Positions 24,840 through 31,776 are shown, counted from the first letter of the stretch. The stretch: 64,000 nucleotides of DNA from UBA11524 sp965646445 (GCA_965646445.1 CBFFZW010000001.1:62001-126000); one strand, 5' to 3'. Translations and numbers: made by a program. Notes: generated by a model from the sequence alone, not told the origin.

Positions 24840-25071
24840 CTGTTTTGATGGCGAAATTCTGCATTTCCCGCGTATTTTTGTGTGGAGGGGAAGGCGAATT
24901 ATTAAATTGGGATAGAGTGCCTGCTATGGAGTATTGAAGCAGGAAAAGCTCCTCCTGCCGCTTTAAAGACACTGTTGCTCAATAAATAAGTCACAAGCAC
25001 ACTTGCACGTACTGAAAAACGGGTGCGAGGCATGTATAATAATATTTAACGAATAGGAAGGAGGGAACGCA
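24840..25071. other. Intergenic start of the AT-rich islet, with XRE1 promoter
   Basis: No gene is seen. Base composition shifts from GC-rich to AT-rich here. TATAAT at 25035-25040 with a poor -35 (CTGAAA, about 25012) is the probable promoter of the following XRE gene. The 19-base sequence at 24975-24993 recurs exactly at 26117-26135. Confidence 0.5.
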
Positions 25072-25332
25072 ATGAGTAAGCAGATTGGATTCAACAATCG
25101 TGACCGACTGATTGAACTTGGGCTTACGATTGCGGCCCTCCGAAAAATGAGGGGTATGTCCCAAGAGCAATTAGCGGCGGAAGCAAAGATCAGTCGTTCA
25201 CATTTGAGTTCGATTGAAGCGCCAAATATAGTGAGGGCGTTTTCGGTAGAAGTATTATATAATATTGCTGATGCGTTAGATGTACGCGCAGGAGATTTGC
25301 TAAATACATCTTTACCATCATTGAGGAAGTGA
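24975..25332 (+). repeat. Direct repeat, left copy (upstream region plus XRE1)
   Basis: About 360 bp, containing the leader with TTGCTCAATAAATAAGTCA, the promoter and the XRE gene. It is repeated in the same order and orientation at 26117-26477. The coding parts are nearly identical in protein sequence. Confidence 0.85.
25072..25332 (+). CDS. XRE-family regulator, copy 1
   Basis: An 86-residue Cro/CI-type DNA-binding protein (IAALRKMRGMSQEQLAAEAK, RSHLSSIEAPN, LYNIADALDVRAGDLL). AGGAGGG precedes the start. It differs from the product at 26217-26477 at roughly ten positions, mostly near the C-terminus, so the two could form homo- or heterodimers. A minus-strand gene of unknown function lies between the copies. 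Probably an autoregulator or a regulator of that gene; inferred. Confidence 0.9.
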   Translation: MSKQIGFNNRDRLIELGLTIAALRKMRGMSQEQLAAEAKISRSHLSSIEAPNIVRAFSVEVLYNIADALDVRAGDLLNTSLPSLRK

Positions 25333-25334
25333 GG

Positions 25335-26030
25335 TTACTTTTTGTCTTTTCCATGACAATGCCTTGTTTTGTATCTTGATAAGATAGATTGTTCATGTTC
25401 ACGCTCTGATAAAGTTTTTGTGAGCCCAATTTCATGCTCTGTTACTAAGATTTTTTCTACCATTGACATCTTTATGCCATTTGGTTCTACGGCATCAATA
25501 GTAGATAGAGAATAGCAGTAGCCAAGATAAAAGGCCCGCCATAAGATTCCGTACAGTCGATTATCCCAACCTAAATAGATAGATGTTACGTGATCTCGGC
25601 TATCAGTGTCAAGTGAATCCGTTAGAATATGATATATTGAGTTGATACTTTCCAGCCGCTCACTATATTCTGTATAGCGTTTCATGTTGGGATTTGTTAA
25701 TAATTGATTTATTATGTAATCCTCGAAAGGATTATTTGTTGTATCTTGAACAAAGTATTGTTGAAATCCAATATACAGGCCGCGGGTAAATGCAAACCGA
25801 AAAGAGTAAGTTATATTCTCGATAAATAGATTTTCCATTACTGACAATTTTTCCTTCTGTTCAGCTGTTAACATGGATGATAAGAATTGCACGCCTTCTT
25901 CAAATTCTTTTTCATTGATATCCAGAAAATCATCTTTCATTTCTTGCTTATAGTCTGAGAGTGCTCTATCAATCAAGTCGCTGCTAAAAAGACGATCAGT
26001 CATTGCTGTAAGTTCATTGCTAAATTTCAT
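25335..26030 (-). CDS. Hypothetical protein between duplicated XRE genes
   Basis: A 231-residue, mostly helical, AT-rich-coded protein of unknown function. A central aromatic segment (YSFRFAFTRGLYIGFQQYF) recalls DUF6809-type proteins, but the match is weak. No signal peptide, membrane helix or enzyme motif is evident. The start at 26030 follows GGAGG by 8 bp. It ends 2 bp from the XRE1 stop on the opposite strand. Low GC compared with surrounding genes indicates acquisition from outside, together with the XRE copies. Confidence 0.7.
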   Translation of the reverse strand: MKFSNELTAMTDRLFSSDLIDRALSDYKQEMKDDFLDINEKEFEEGVQFLSSMLTAEQKEKLSVMENLFIENITYSFRFAFTRGLYIGFQQYFVQDTTNNPFEDYIINQLLTNPNMKRYTEYSERLESINSIYHILTDSLDTDSRDHVTSIYLGWDNRLYGILWRAFYLGYCYSLSTIDAVEPNGIKMSMVEKILVTEHEIGLTKTLSEREHEQSILSRYKTRHCHGKDKK

Positions 26031-26053
26031 TTTGATTTCCTCCAATATTAGAA

Positions 26054-26079
26054 CATATGTAAACTTTAGTTTGCATATG
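26054..26079. promoter_or_regulatory. Candidate operator: 12-bp inverted repeat
   Basis: CATATGTAAACT (26054-26065) faces AGTTTGCATATG (26068-26079) across a 2-bp centre with one mismatch. It sits just upstream of the minus-strand gene starting at 26030. Its size and position suit an operator for the neighbouring XRE dimers; no equivalent was seen before the XRE genes themselves. Confidence 0.5.
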
Positions 26080-26116
26080 CTGTTTATGAGAGCAAAAAGA
26101 CATCCTTATTATACTT

Positions 26117-26477
26117 TTGCTCAATAAATAAGTCAATAGCTCAACAACAAATACTGAAAATTGATTCAAGATTGCGTATAATGAGTTGTCAAAACCAGAA
26201 GGAGAGGGGGCTGCATGTGAGTAAGGAAATTGGTTTTAATAATCGTGACCGATTGATAGAGCTTGGACTTACCATTGCGGCTCTCCGAAAAATGCGAGGC
26301 ATGTCACAAGAACAATTAGCGGAGGAAGCAAAGATTAGCCGGTCCCATTTAAGTTCAATAGAAGCGCCAAACATTGTAAGGGCGTTTTCTGTGGAAGTTT
26401 TATATAATATTGCAGATGTGTTAGGTATTCGCGCCGGCGATTTGCTGAATAATTCCTTTCCAACATTAGAATCTTAA
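26117..26477 (+). repeat. Direct repeat, right copy (upstream region plus XRE2)
   Basis: Second copy of the 24975-25332 unit, beginning with the same 19-base sequence. TATAAT at 26177-26182 is the likely -10 for XRE2. Confidence 0.85.
26217..26477 (+). CDS. XRE-family regulator, copy 2
   Basis: An 86-residue paralogue of the protein at 25072-25332, with the same helix-turn-helix (IAALRKMRGMSQEQLAEEAK) and small changes after it (VLGIRAGDLLNNSFPTLES). The GTG at 26217 was chosen because GGAGAGGGGG precedes it and the product then aligns end to end with copy 1. Confidence 0.88.
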   Translation: MSKEIGFNNRDRLIELGLTIAALRKMRGMSQEQLAEEAKISRSHLSSIEAPNIVRAFSVEVLYNIADVLGIRAGDLLNNSFPTLES

Positions 26478-26520
26478 ATCTATATTACCTTGAGTGTATA
26501 TGTTTATATATTAATAATAA

Positions 26521-26676
26521 TCACTTGGCTAACTCCTTCAGCGCGGTCAAATTCTCGGTGATAATGGCGTCCATATCAGCCTCCAATGCTCGTTGCTCCT
26601 TTTGCTTGAGGAACAGAGCAGAATCCAGAGCCTGCTGCTGGGCCTGGGCCGACATGGAATGGGTTTTGTCAGCCAA
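26521..26676 (-). CDS. Small helical hypothetical protein
   Basis: A 51-residue frame from TTG 26676 with GAGGAGGA about 9 bp upstream. The product (MADKTHSMSAQAQQQALDSA...) is Gln/Ala/Glu-rich and predicted as one or two amphipathic helices. Its function is unknown. The ribosome site and stop are convincing, but conservation must decide; it lies in the accessory islet beside the holin-like toxin. Confidence 0.55.
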   Translation of the reverse strand: MADKTHSMSAQAQQQALDSALFLKQKEQRALEADMDAIITENLTALKELAK

Positions 26677-26731
26677 AGTGTATTCCTCCTCGCTATCCTG
26701 TATTTTCCTTACAATAGCAGGAATAGTACTA

Positions 26732-26760
26732 TTGCTTAAAATGTCAAAATATGATATAGT
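26732..26760 (+). promoter_or_regulatory. Promoter of the holin-like toxin gene
   Basis: TTGCTT (26732-26737), 17 bp, extended -10 TGA-TATAGT (26755-26760). The leader is about 70 nt, and a 7-bp hairpin (CTCCCCG 26796-26802 with CGGGGAG 26819-26825) covers part of the Shine-Dalgarno sequence. Confidence 0.75.
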
Positions 26761-26835
26761 AAAAACCGGCAGGAAGGTTTCTACAGGCGCTTGAGCTCCC
26801 CGGGCTATACAAAAGCTGCGGGGAGGTGATGTGCA

Positions 26836-26925
26836 GTGACTACGTTTGAAACGTTGTCCATTGTGCTGATCGTCATCGGGTTGCTAATGACCGCGTTTAC
26901 GCTGGGCAGCGGCACGAAGAAATAA
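26836..26925 (+). CDS. Putative holin-like toxin peptide (Hol_Tox type)
   Basis: A 29-residue peptide, MTTFETLSIVLIVIGLLMTA followed by FTLGSGTKK. It has a polar start, one transmembrane helix and a basic tail, the layout of the putative holin-like toxin family, whose members commonly begin M-x-T-x-E-x-L-S. GTG start with GGGAGGTG upstream. The mRNA leader can hide the ribosome site, and a convergent promoter at 27014-27041 would make an antisense RNA across the 3' region. Both are hallmarks of type I toxin-antitoxin loci such as txpA/RatA. Toxicity is inferred, not shown. Confidence 0.8.
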   Translation: MTTFETLSIVLIVIGLLMTAFTLGSGTKK

Positions 26926-27007
26926 AGCAAGCCCGCCTGTAGTGACAGCTACAGGCGGGCTTTAACACTCGCCCGGGGGCAAGCGTCCGAAAGGACCCAA
27001 CCTTCCT
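26926..27007 (-). ncRNA. Predicted antisense RNA (RatA-like antitoxin candidate)
   Basis: A consensus promoter on the minus strand (27014-27041) would start an RNA near 27007. It would run toward the toxin gene and pass through the symmetric hairpin 26929-26962, which can terminate either strand. The RNA would be about 80 nt and overlap the toxin mRNA 3' end. No open frame is present in it. Confidence 0.55.
26929..26962. terminator. Shared hairpin terminator of toxin mRNA and antisense RNA
   Basis: A perfect 14-bp stem (26929-26942 with 26949-26962) with a 6-nt loop, 3 bp after the toxin stop codon. U-rich bases follow on both strands (TTTAA one way, GCTTTATTT the other). Confidence 0.8.
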
Positions 27008-27013
27008 GCTATT

Positions 27014-27041
27014 ATTATACTCTAAAACGTGAAAAAGTCAA
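27014..27041 (-). promoter_or_regulatory. Promoter of the predicted antisense RNA
   Basis: TTGACT (27041-27036), 16 bp, TATAAT (27019-27014) on the minus strand. It points at the toxin gene and precedes no credible minus-strand coding sequence. Confidence 0.75.
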
Positions 27042-27358
27042 GCAAGCACAGAAAAAATAGAAGGCTTTGCTGTGCAAGTTAATGAAAAACACCCGGTTGT
27101 GATAAGGAAAAGCACCGTTTCATGCCCAACGGTGCCAGTCCCATGTGCAACCGGGTTTCCGGTTCAAACCAGACGAAGACTCCGCCGCCTGCAGGACACT
27201 TGCCTGCTCCAATGGAGGGGGACAGCCGCCCCTGCGAGGCGATATTAGCTGATGATTGCTTATAGCTTCGCACAACATGCTATGCCACGGAGGGGCCTGG
27301 GGAAAGTAGAGCCATCAAGCTCCACACCCCCCGCAAAAGCCAAATCATTGATATGTCC
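27042..27358. other. Non-coding region with nested inverted repeats
   Basis: About 315 bp without a supported gene. It contains an outer 9-bp inverted repeat (ACCCGGTTG 27091-27099 with CAACCGGGT 27148-27156) enclosing an inner 8-bp one (GCACCGTT 27112-27119 with AACGGTGC 27128-27135). On the minus strand each inner and outer arm is followed by T-rich DNA, so it could be a tandem terminator for the ABC operon or a separate structured RNA. A second GC-rich hairpin candidate lies at about 27290-27335. Confidence 0.45.
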
Positions 27359-28132
27359 TTAATTCCCGCACTCAATGCTGATCGCGTTGAAAATATCCAG
27401 CAGGTCATCTACCCGCGTGGCCTTCTTCTCCTCGCCAGCCTTGTCCAGCACGGCATGGCCCTGGTGCATCATCAGCAGGCGGTCGCCGTATTCCACGGCG
27501 TGGCGCAGGTTGTGCGTGACCATCAGCGTCGTCAGGTGCTTTTCACGAACGATCCTGTCCGTCAGCGCCATCACGATCTCCGCCGTCTTGGGGTCCAGGG
27601 CGGCGGTGTGTTCGTCCAGAATCAGGAAGTCGATGGGCGTCAGGGTCGCCATCAGCAGAGCGAGGGTCTGCCGCTGTCCGCCGGAAAGGTTGCCCACGGG
27701 CACGCCCAGTTTGTCCTCCAGGCCCAGGCCCAGGGGGGCCAGCATATCCTTGTACGCGCCGATGCGCTTGCGGTTCGCGCCGGGGGTCAGGCCATAAAAG
27801 CGGCCCTTGTTGTCCGCCAGGGAAAGGTTCTCCAGAATGGTCATGGTGGGGCAGGTGCCCATGGCGGGATTTTGATAGACCCGCCCAATGCGGCGGTAGC
27901 GGCGGAAGTCCTTCATCCGGGTGATGTCCTGGCCGTCGATGAGGATCTGCCCGCCGTCCACCGGGATGGAGCCGCACAGCAAATTCAGCATGCTGGTTTT
28001 GCCGCTGCCGTTGCTGCCCACCACGGACACGAAGCTGCCGCTGTCGATGGTCAGGCTGAAGTCGCTGAACAGGCAGGTCTCATGGATGGTTCCGGGGTTG
28101 TAGGTCTTCTGGATGCTGCGAAGCTCAAGCAT
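27359..28132 (-). CDS. ABC transporter ATP-binding protein (TrpZ-type)
   Basis: A 257-residue nucleotide-binding subunit with Walker A GSNGSGKTS, Q-loop region VYQNPAMGTCPTMTILENLS, signature LSGGQRQTLALL, Walker B FLILDEHTAAL and H-loop MVTHN. It energises import through the adjacent permease; its start overlaps the permease stop by 8 bp. Together with the binding protein at 29107-30114 it matches the tryptophan/tyrosine-type (TrpXYZ) importers, and the operon is controlled by a Trp T-box. It ends in the non-coding region before the toxin locus. Confidence 0.88.
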   Translation of the reverse strand: MLELRSIQKTYNPGTIHETCLFSDFSLTIDSGSFVSVVGSNGSGKTSMLNLLCGSIPVDGGQILIDGQDITRMKDFRRYRRIGRVYQNPAMGTCPTMTILENLSLADNKGRFYGLTPGANRKRIGAYKDMLAPLGLGLEDKLGVPVGNLSGGQRQTLALLMATLTPIDFLILDEHTAALDPKTAEIVMALTDRIVREKHLTTLMVTHNLRHAVEYGDRLLMMHQGHAVLDKAGEEKKATRVDDLLDIFNAISIECGN

Positions 28133-29024
28133 GGATGCGCACCTTCTTCCGCTTGACTTGGGAGACGACGAGGATCAGCAGGAACAGCACGGCGGTGACC
28201 AGCTTCATGTCCTGGGCCTCCAGGCCGCAGGAGATGGCCACGGACACGCAGGCCTTGTACAGCACCGAGCCGATGATGACCATGGTGGTGGACTTCATCC
28301 AGCCCAGGCGCTTGAACAGGTTGGTGCCGATGATGACCGAGGCCAGGCCTGTCACCATGGTGCCTGTGCCCATGGAAATATCAAAGGAGCGCTGGTGCTG
28401 AGCCATCACCGCGCCGGACAGGGCGACCAGGGCATTGGCCAGCATCAGGCCGACGATCTTCACGTTGCCCACGTCCCGGGCCAGGGTGGTGACCACGGAG
28501 GCGTTGTCGCCCGCCGCCCGGAGCAGGAAGCCCGCCTTGGTGCGCAGGTAGCCGTCCAGCAGCCCCTTGGCGATCAGGACGATCAGCAGAATCATCAGCA
28601 CCGTGGCATAGGGCGCGATCCAGGCGGGGAGGGATTTGGTAAAGCCGTTGCGAAAAAGGGTCTCGCAGGAGAAGAAGGGCAGGTTGGCCTTCCCGGCCAG
28701 ACGCAGGTTGATGGAATACAGCCCCGTCATGGTGATGATGCCGCTGAGAAGGTCGCGCACATGGCAGCGCACATGAATCAGGCCGGTAACAAGCCCGGCC
28801 AGGGCTCCGGCGGCGGCGGCGGCCAGCAGGGTTACGGCCGGATGCACTCCCTGCAGGGTCAGCACGGCCGTGATGGCCGCGCCCAGGGGGAAGGAGCTGT
28901 CCACCGTCAGATCCGGGAAATCCAGAATGCGGTAGGTGATCAGCAGGCCCAGGGCCAGGATGCCGTAAATCAGCCCCTGCTCCACCGAGCCGGTAATGAT
29001 GTTGATAATGGCTGCGATACCCAT
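28125..29024 (-). CDS. ABC transporter permease (TrpY-type)
   Basis: A 299-residue permease with about eight transmembrane helices, of the branched-chain-type fold used by TrpXYZ importers (YGILALGLLITYRILDFPDL, QHQRSFDISMGTGTMVTGLA). It presumably forms a homodimeric channel for tryptophan or a related compound. Coupled to the ATPase gene by an 8-bp overlap. Confidence 0.88.
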   Translation of the reverse strand: MGIAAIINIITGSVEQGLIYGILALGLLITYRILDFPDLTVDSSFPLGAAITAVLTLQGVHPAVTLLAAAAAGALAGLVTGLIHVRCHVRDLLSGIITMTGLYSINLRLAGKANLPFFSCETLFRNGFTKSLPAWIAPYATVLMILLIVLIAKGLLDGYLRTKAGFLLRAAGDNASVVTTLARDVGNVKIVGLMLANALVALSGAVMAQHQRSFDISMGTGTMVTGLASVIIGTNLFKRLGWMKSTTMVIIGSVLYKACVSVAISCGLEAQDMKLVTAVLFLLILVVSQVKRKKVRIHA

Positions 29025-29057
29025 GCGCTCAACCTGCTTTCATGCCTTTGCGTGATG

Positions 29058-29090
29058 GCCCGGCCGGAAGCGGGATGCCACCGGCCGGAC
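29058..29090 (-). promoter_or_regulatory. Intergenic hairpin between binding protein and permease genes
   Basis: CCGGCCGG occurs at 29060-29067 and again at 29081-29088. As it is self-complementary, the two copies form an 8-bp stem with a 13-nt loop. Such hairpins often protect the abundant binding-protein mRNA or partly end transcription. Confidence 0.6.
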
Positions 29091-29106
29091 TTTATTGGGG
29101 TCGTGA

Positions 29107-30114
29107 TTACTCCTGGGGCGCTTCGTCGGCGGTGACGGCGTTGGCGCGGTCGGCCAGCTCCGCGGGAAGGGTCAGGCTGAAGTCCGTCATGGCCTGCTCG
29201 TTGATGTAGAGGTAGGAGTTGCTGATGGTCTCGTAGGGGATTTCCTGAGCGGTGGCTTCGCCGCGCAGCACCTTGGCGGCCATGCGGCCCGTCTGACGGC
29301 CCAGCTCCACATATTCGAGGCCCTCGGAGGCCACGCAGCCCAGCTTCACCTGCTCTATCTCGCTGCCGAAGACGGGCTTGCCGGCTTCCTTGGACATCTC
29401 CAGCACCAGGGGCAGGTAGGAAACAACGGTGTTGTCGGTGAGGTTGGTGGTGCAGTCCACCTGGGGCAGCAGGGTGTCCAGGGCCATGGGAAGGTCGCTG
29501 CCTATGGAAATGCCCTGATCCACGATTTCAAAGCCGTAGTTCGGCGCCAGCTCCTTGTACAGGGCCAGGGTGGAATCGCTGTTGGTCTCGCTGGTGGTGT
29601 GCAGGATGCCGATCTTGGAGGCCTCGGGCATCATGGCGCGGATGAGCTTCAGCTGGGCCTCCACGGGCAGGGCGTCGGAGGTGCCGGTGACCTGGCCGGG
29701 GTTCTCGCCGTCAGCGCTGGCCAGCTGGGCGGCCACGGGGTCGGACACGGCGGTGTAGATCACCGGGATGCCCTTGTCCTGAGCGGCGTTGAAGGCCGCC
29801 TGGGCCACGGGGGTCGCGATGGCGCAGATCATATCGCTGTCAGCGGCGAACTTGTCCACGATCTGAGCGCCGATGCCGGTATCGGCCTGGGCGTTCTGGA
29901 TGTCGAAGACGACGTTGACGCCTTCCACAAAGCCTTCCTCCGCCAGGCCCTCAATGAAGCCCTGACGGCAGTTGTCCAGGGAGCCGTGCTCGGCAAACTG
30001 CACGATGCCGATGCGGTAGACCTTCTCGCCTTCAGCGGAGGCCAGGGAGGCAAAGGAGAACACCAGGGCAAGGATCAGCGCCAGGGAGATAAGCTTGTGC
30101 ATGGACTTCATCAT
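29107..30114 (-). CDS. trpX: ABC transporter substrate-binding protein (TrpX-type)
   Basis: A 335-residue exported binding protein. The signal peptide (LISLALILALVFSFASLASA) is followed by the periplasmic-binding fold of the ABC_sub_bind family (YRIGIVQFAEHGSLDNCRQG, ICAIATPVAQAAFNAAQ, IPVIYTAVSDPVAAQL, VTGTSDALPVEAQLKLIRAM). The mature start shows no lipobox Cys. It is the first gene of the importer operon, directly behind a T-box leader whose specifier reads UGG, so tryptophan is the likely substrate. The symbol is given on this combined evidence. Confidence 0.88.
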   Translation of the reverse strand: MMKSMHKLISLALILALVFSFASLASAEGEKVYRIGIVQFAEHGSLDNCRQGFIEGLAEEGFVEGVNVVFDIQNAQADTGIGAQIVDKFAADSDMICAIATPVAQAAFNAAQDKGIPVIYTAVSDPVAAQLASADGENPGQVTGTSDALPVEAQLKLIRAMMPEASKIGILHTTSETNSDSTLALYKELAPNYGFEIVDQGISIGSDLPMALDTLLPQVDCTTNLTDNTVVSYLPLVLEMSKEAGKPVFGSEIEQVKLGCVASEGLEYVELGRQTGRMAAKVLRGEATAQEIPYETISNSYLYINEQAMTDFSLTLPAELADRANAVTADEAPQE

Positions 30115-30149
30115 GAGATACCATCCTTTCGTTTCTTGGTGGGGGAGCC

Positions 30150-30440
30150 TGGAATAGAAAAACGCCTCAGTCTACCTATCATAGACTGAGGCGGTATTCC
30201 CGCGGTGCCACTCAGCTTCGTTCCTTACAAAGGGAACGCGCTCATTGCCGCATACACATGATATGCGCCGCCTGGATAACGGGTGCGGTTCCCGTTTCTC
30301 CCTACCCGGCTTTTGCCGATTCGGAAGAACCCTCAGGAGTCCATTCGCTCCAACCGCACGCGCCGCCGTCCCACTATCAGCGACTCCCTTGAGCGTGCTC
30401 AGAAGGAGGTACTACTCTCCATCGCAGGTTTCTTTGGATT
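30150..30440 (-). promoter_or_regulatory. T-box riboswitch, tryptophan (UGG) specifier
   Basis: A classic T-box leader on the minus strand. It has the stem I motif GGAGAGTAGTA (near 30412-30422), a specifier region GAA-TGG-A (about 30333-30339), the T-box sequence GAGTGGCACCGCGG (30200-30213) that pairs with the uncharged tRNA acceptor end, and a terminator (11-bp stem, then TTTTT, 30157-30193). Uncharged tRNA-Trp would favour antitermination and turn on the importer. Confidence 0.92.
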
Positions 30441-30446
30441 GATGAC

Positions 30447-30475
30447 AGCATACACCATGGCGCGGTGGCTGTCAA
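30447..30475 (-). promoter_or_regulatory. Promoter of the T-box/trpXYZ operon
   Basis: TTGACA (30475-30470), 17 bp, TATGCT (30452-30447) on the minus strand, just before the T-box stem I. Confidence 0.85.
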
Positions 30476-30653
30476 GAGGAAAATGTTGTTTTTCTCAAGT
30501 TTTTTCACCAGAAGGGGAACGGCGGCTGGGCTTGTCCCTGTACTTCAAATAAAAATTCTCCTCATAGAACCGATGGCGGCCGTATAGCGTCTATATAAAC
30601 GGCAGGGAGAACGAGACGGCCGACGGCGTTGGCGGATAGCCTCCCAGGCGCGC
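30476..30653. other. Intergenic region, nothing further seen
   Basis: Between the divergent T-box promoter and the end of the small minus-strand frame at 30654. No supported gene; short A/T-rich runs only. Confidence 0.4.
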
Positions 30654-30950
30654 TCAGCCTCCCAGCGTTTTTCTTGCCGCGGCCATCATATCCAGCGGAC
30701 TGATGCGCATACAATCCGCCACGGACGGAACCGAGCCGCTCTCCAGCAGCAGCAGGCACATCTGCCAGTAAACGATTTTGTCCTTCTCCCAAAGACTGAA
30801 GTAGGCGTCAAGCGCTTGCGCGTCAATGGGCATGGCGCCCTGGCCGAGCCAACCGTCAAGCCTTGCTCCCCAGAGCCTGAGTGCTTCGCACATACGATGC
30901 CGATCAGCCTCGGACAGAGCGCCTTCCGTCAGCTGCTTCTGGCACAGCAT
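30654..30950 (-). CDS. C-terminal part of a split zinc-peptidase-like gene
   Basis: A 98-residue helical product, starting ATG 30950 within the end of the upstream frame (22-bp overlap, -1 relative frame). GGCGGAG lies 2 bp before the ATG, so it could be reinitiated. Alone it shows no motif. Its length added to the upstream 197 residues gives roughly the size of DUF5700-type putative zinc proteases, so the two frames are probably one gene broken by a frameshift, or a coupled pair. Confidence 0.55.
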   Translation of the reverse strand: MLCQKQLTEGALSEADRHRMCEALRLWGARLDGWLGQGAMPIDAQALDAYFSLWEKDKIVYWQMCLLLLESGSVPSVADCMRISPLDMMAAARKTLGG

Positions 30951-31522
30951 CGCTCCGCCTGAAGCTGCAAGGCGGCGTCCTCTGCCAGGTCACGCAGGTT
31001 CCGCATCTCATGAATCGGCTTGGAGGGGTGAAGACGCCAGTATCCCACATGGTGCAGCTCGTGGCGCAGGGTAGGGATGATGAAGCCGGAGAGGTACTTC
31101 TCCTGATCGCTGCCGTCATGGGGAAACAAGGGGCAGGGGGATGGGTCGATGATGATATAATCGTCTCCCGCGAGCCCCGCAATGCCGACCAACGGAAACA
31201 CGCGCACATCCTCCACGCCTGCATAGGCTCCCAGGGGCAAAAAGCGCGCCGTATCCTGGCAGACCTGATTCAGATCAACCTTGCTGATGGCATGCAGGTT
31301 CCGAATGATTTCCTTCCGGTTTCGGCGCATGTCCATGCCGTCGATATGCAGCAGGCTGTGAAAGTACTCGCCGGGAGACAAGGATGCCGACTGAAATTCT
31401 TCGGCACGCCGGAGCAGGCTGACAAATACCGGATGACGGAACAGCGCCGCGAAGTCATCGGTTTCCTGTTCCCACTGCGCCAGCACGGCATCCATCATGG
31501 ACGTGTCATACACAAGGCGCAT
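30929..31522 (-). CDS. Putative zinc metallopeptidase (DUF5700-like), N-terminal part
   Basis: A 197-residue protein containing HELHH in FIIPTLRHELHHVGYW, a gluzincin-type zinc site, and a downstream Glu in LRDLAEDAALQL that could be the third ligand. There is no signal peptide, so it is cytoplasmic. It resembles DUF5700 putative zinc-dependent proteases of Clostridia. The frame ends soon after the predicted third ligand, and a -1 frame continues at 30654-30950. Function is unknown. Confidence 0.65.
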   Translation of the reverse strand: MRLVYDTSMMDAVLAQWEQETDDFAALFRHPVFVSLLRRAEEFQSASLSPGEYFHSLLHIDGMDMRRNRKEIIRNLHAISKVDLNQVCQDTARFLPLGAYAGVEDVRVFPLVGIAGLAGDDYIIIDPSPCPLFPHDGSDQEKYLSGFIIPTLRHELHHVGYWRLHPSKPIHEMRNLRDLAEDAALQLQAERCCARSS

Positions 31523-31540
31523 CGCTCATTCCTCCCAAAG

Positions 31541-31579
31541 AAAAAGTCTCACCCGGTTCCTATCAGAAACCAGGTGAGA
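31541..31579 (-). terminator. Terminator of the tRNA-Leu transcript
   Basis: On the minus strand a stem TCTCACC...GGTGAGA extended by GGTTT/GAACC, then CTTTTTC. It lies 6 bp after the tRNA 3' end. Confidence 0.85.
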
Positions 31580-31585
31580 TCATCG

Positions 31586-31667
31586 TGCGGTCGACGGGAC
31601 TTGAACCCGTACCCATTGCTGGACACGCCCCTCAAACGTGCGCGTATGCCGATTCCGCCACGACCGC
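31586..31667 (-). tRNA. tRNA-Leu (anticodon GAG)
   Basis: An 82-nt class II tRNA. The acceptor stem GCGGTCG pairs with CGACCGC (discriminator A), the D-arm contains GCGGAATCGGCATACGC, and the anticodon stem CACGT/GCGTG has loop TTGAGGG giving anticodon GAG. A variable arm and the T-arm GGGTTCAAGTCCC are present. CCA is not encoded. It has its own promoter and terminator. Confidence 0.95.
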
Positions 31668-31688
31668 GTATCATGGACAACGCTAACG

Positions 31689-31717
31689 ATTATACTGCTT
31701 TCGCGAAGTCTTGTCAA
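31689..31717 (-). promoter_or_regulatory. Promoter of tRNA-Leu
   Basis: Perfect TTGACA (31717-31712), 17 bp, TATAAT (31694-31689) on the minus strand. Confidence 0.9.
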
Positions 31718-31776
31718 GCCCTTCCGGGGAAAATCTTGGGCTTCGCGGCAGAAAGCGGGCAAATGCTGACAGTCGG

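Noticed and set aside
26836..26925. Holin-like peptide taken as evidence of a prophage
   Set aside because: No other phage gene is nearby; promoter, leader and antisense layout fit a chromosomal type I toxin better.
27079..27273. A 64-codon minus-strand frame in the non-coding region
   Set aside because: It overlaps the nested hairpins, has no good ribosome site and no recognised family; coding seems less likely than structured or repeat DNA.
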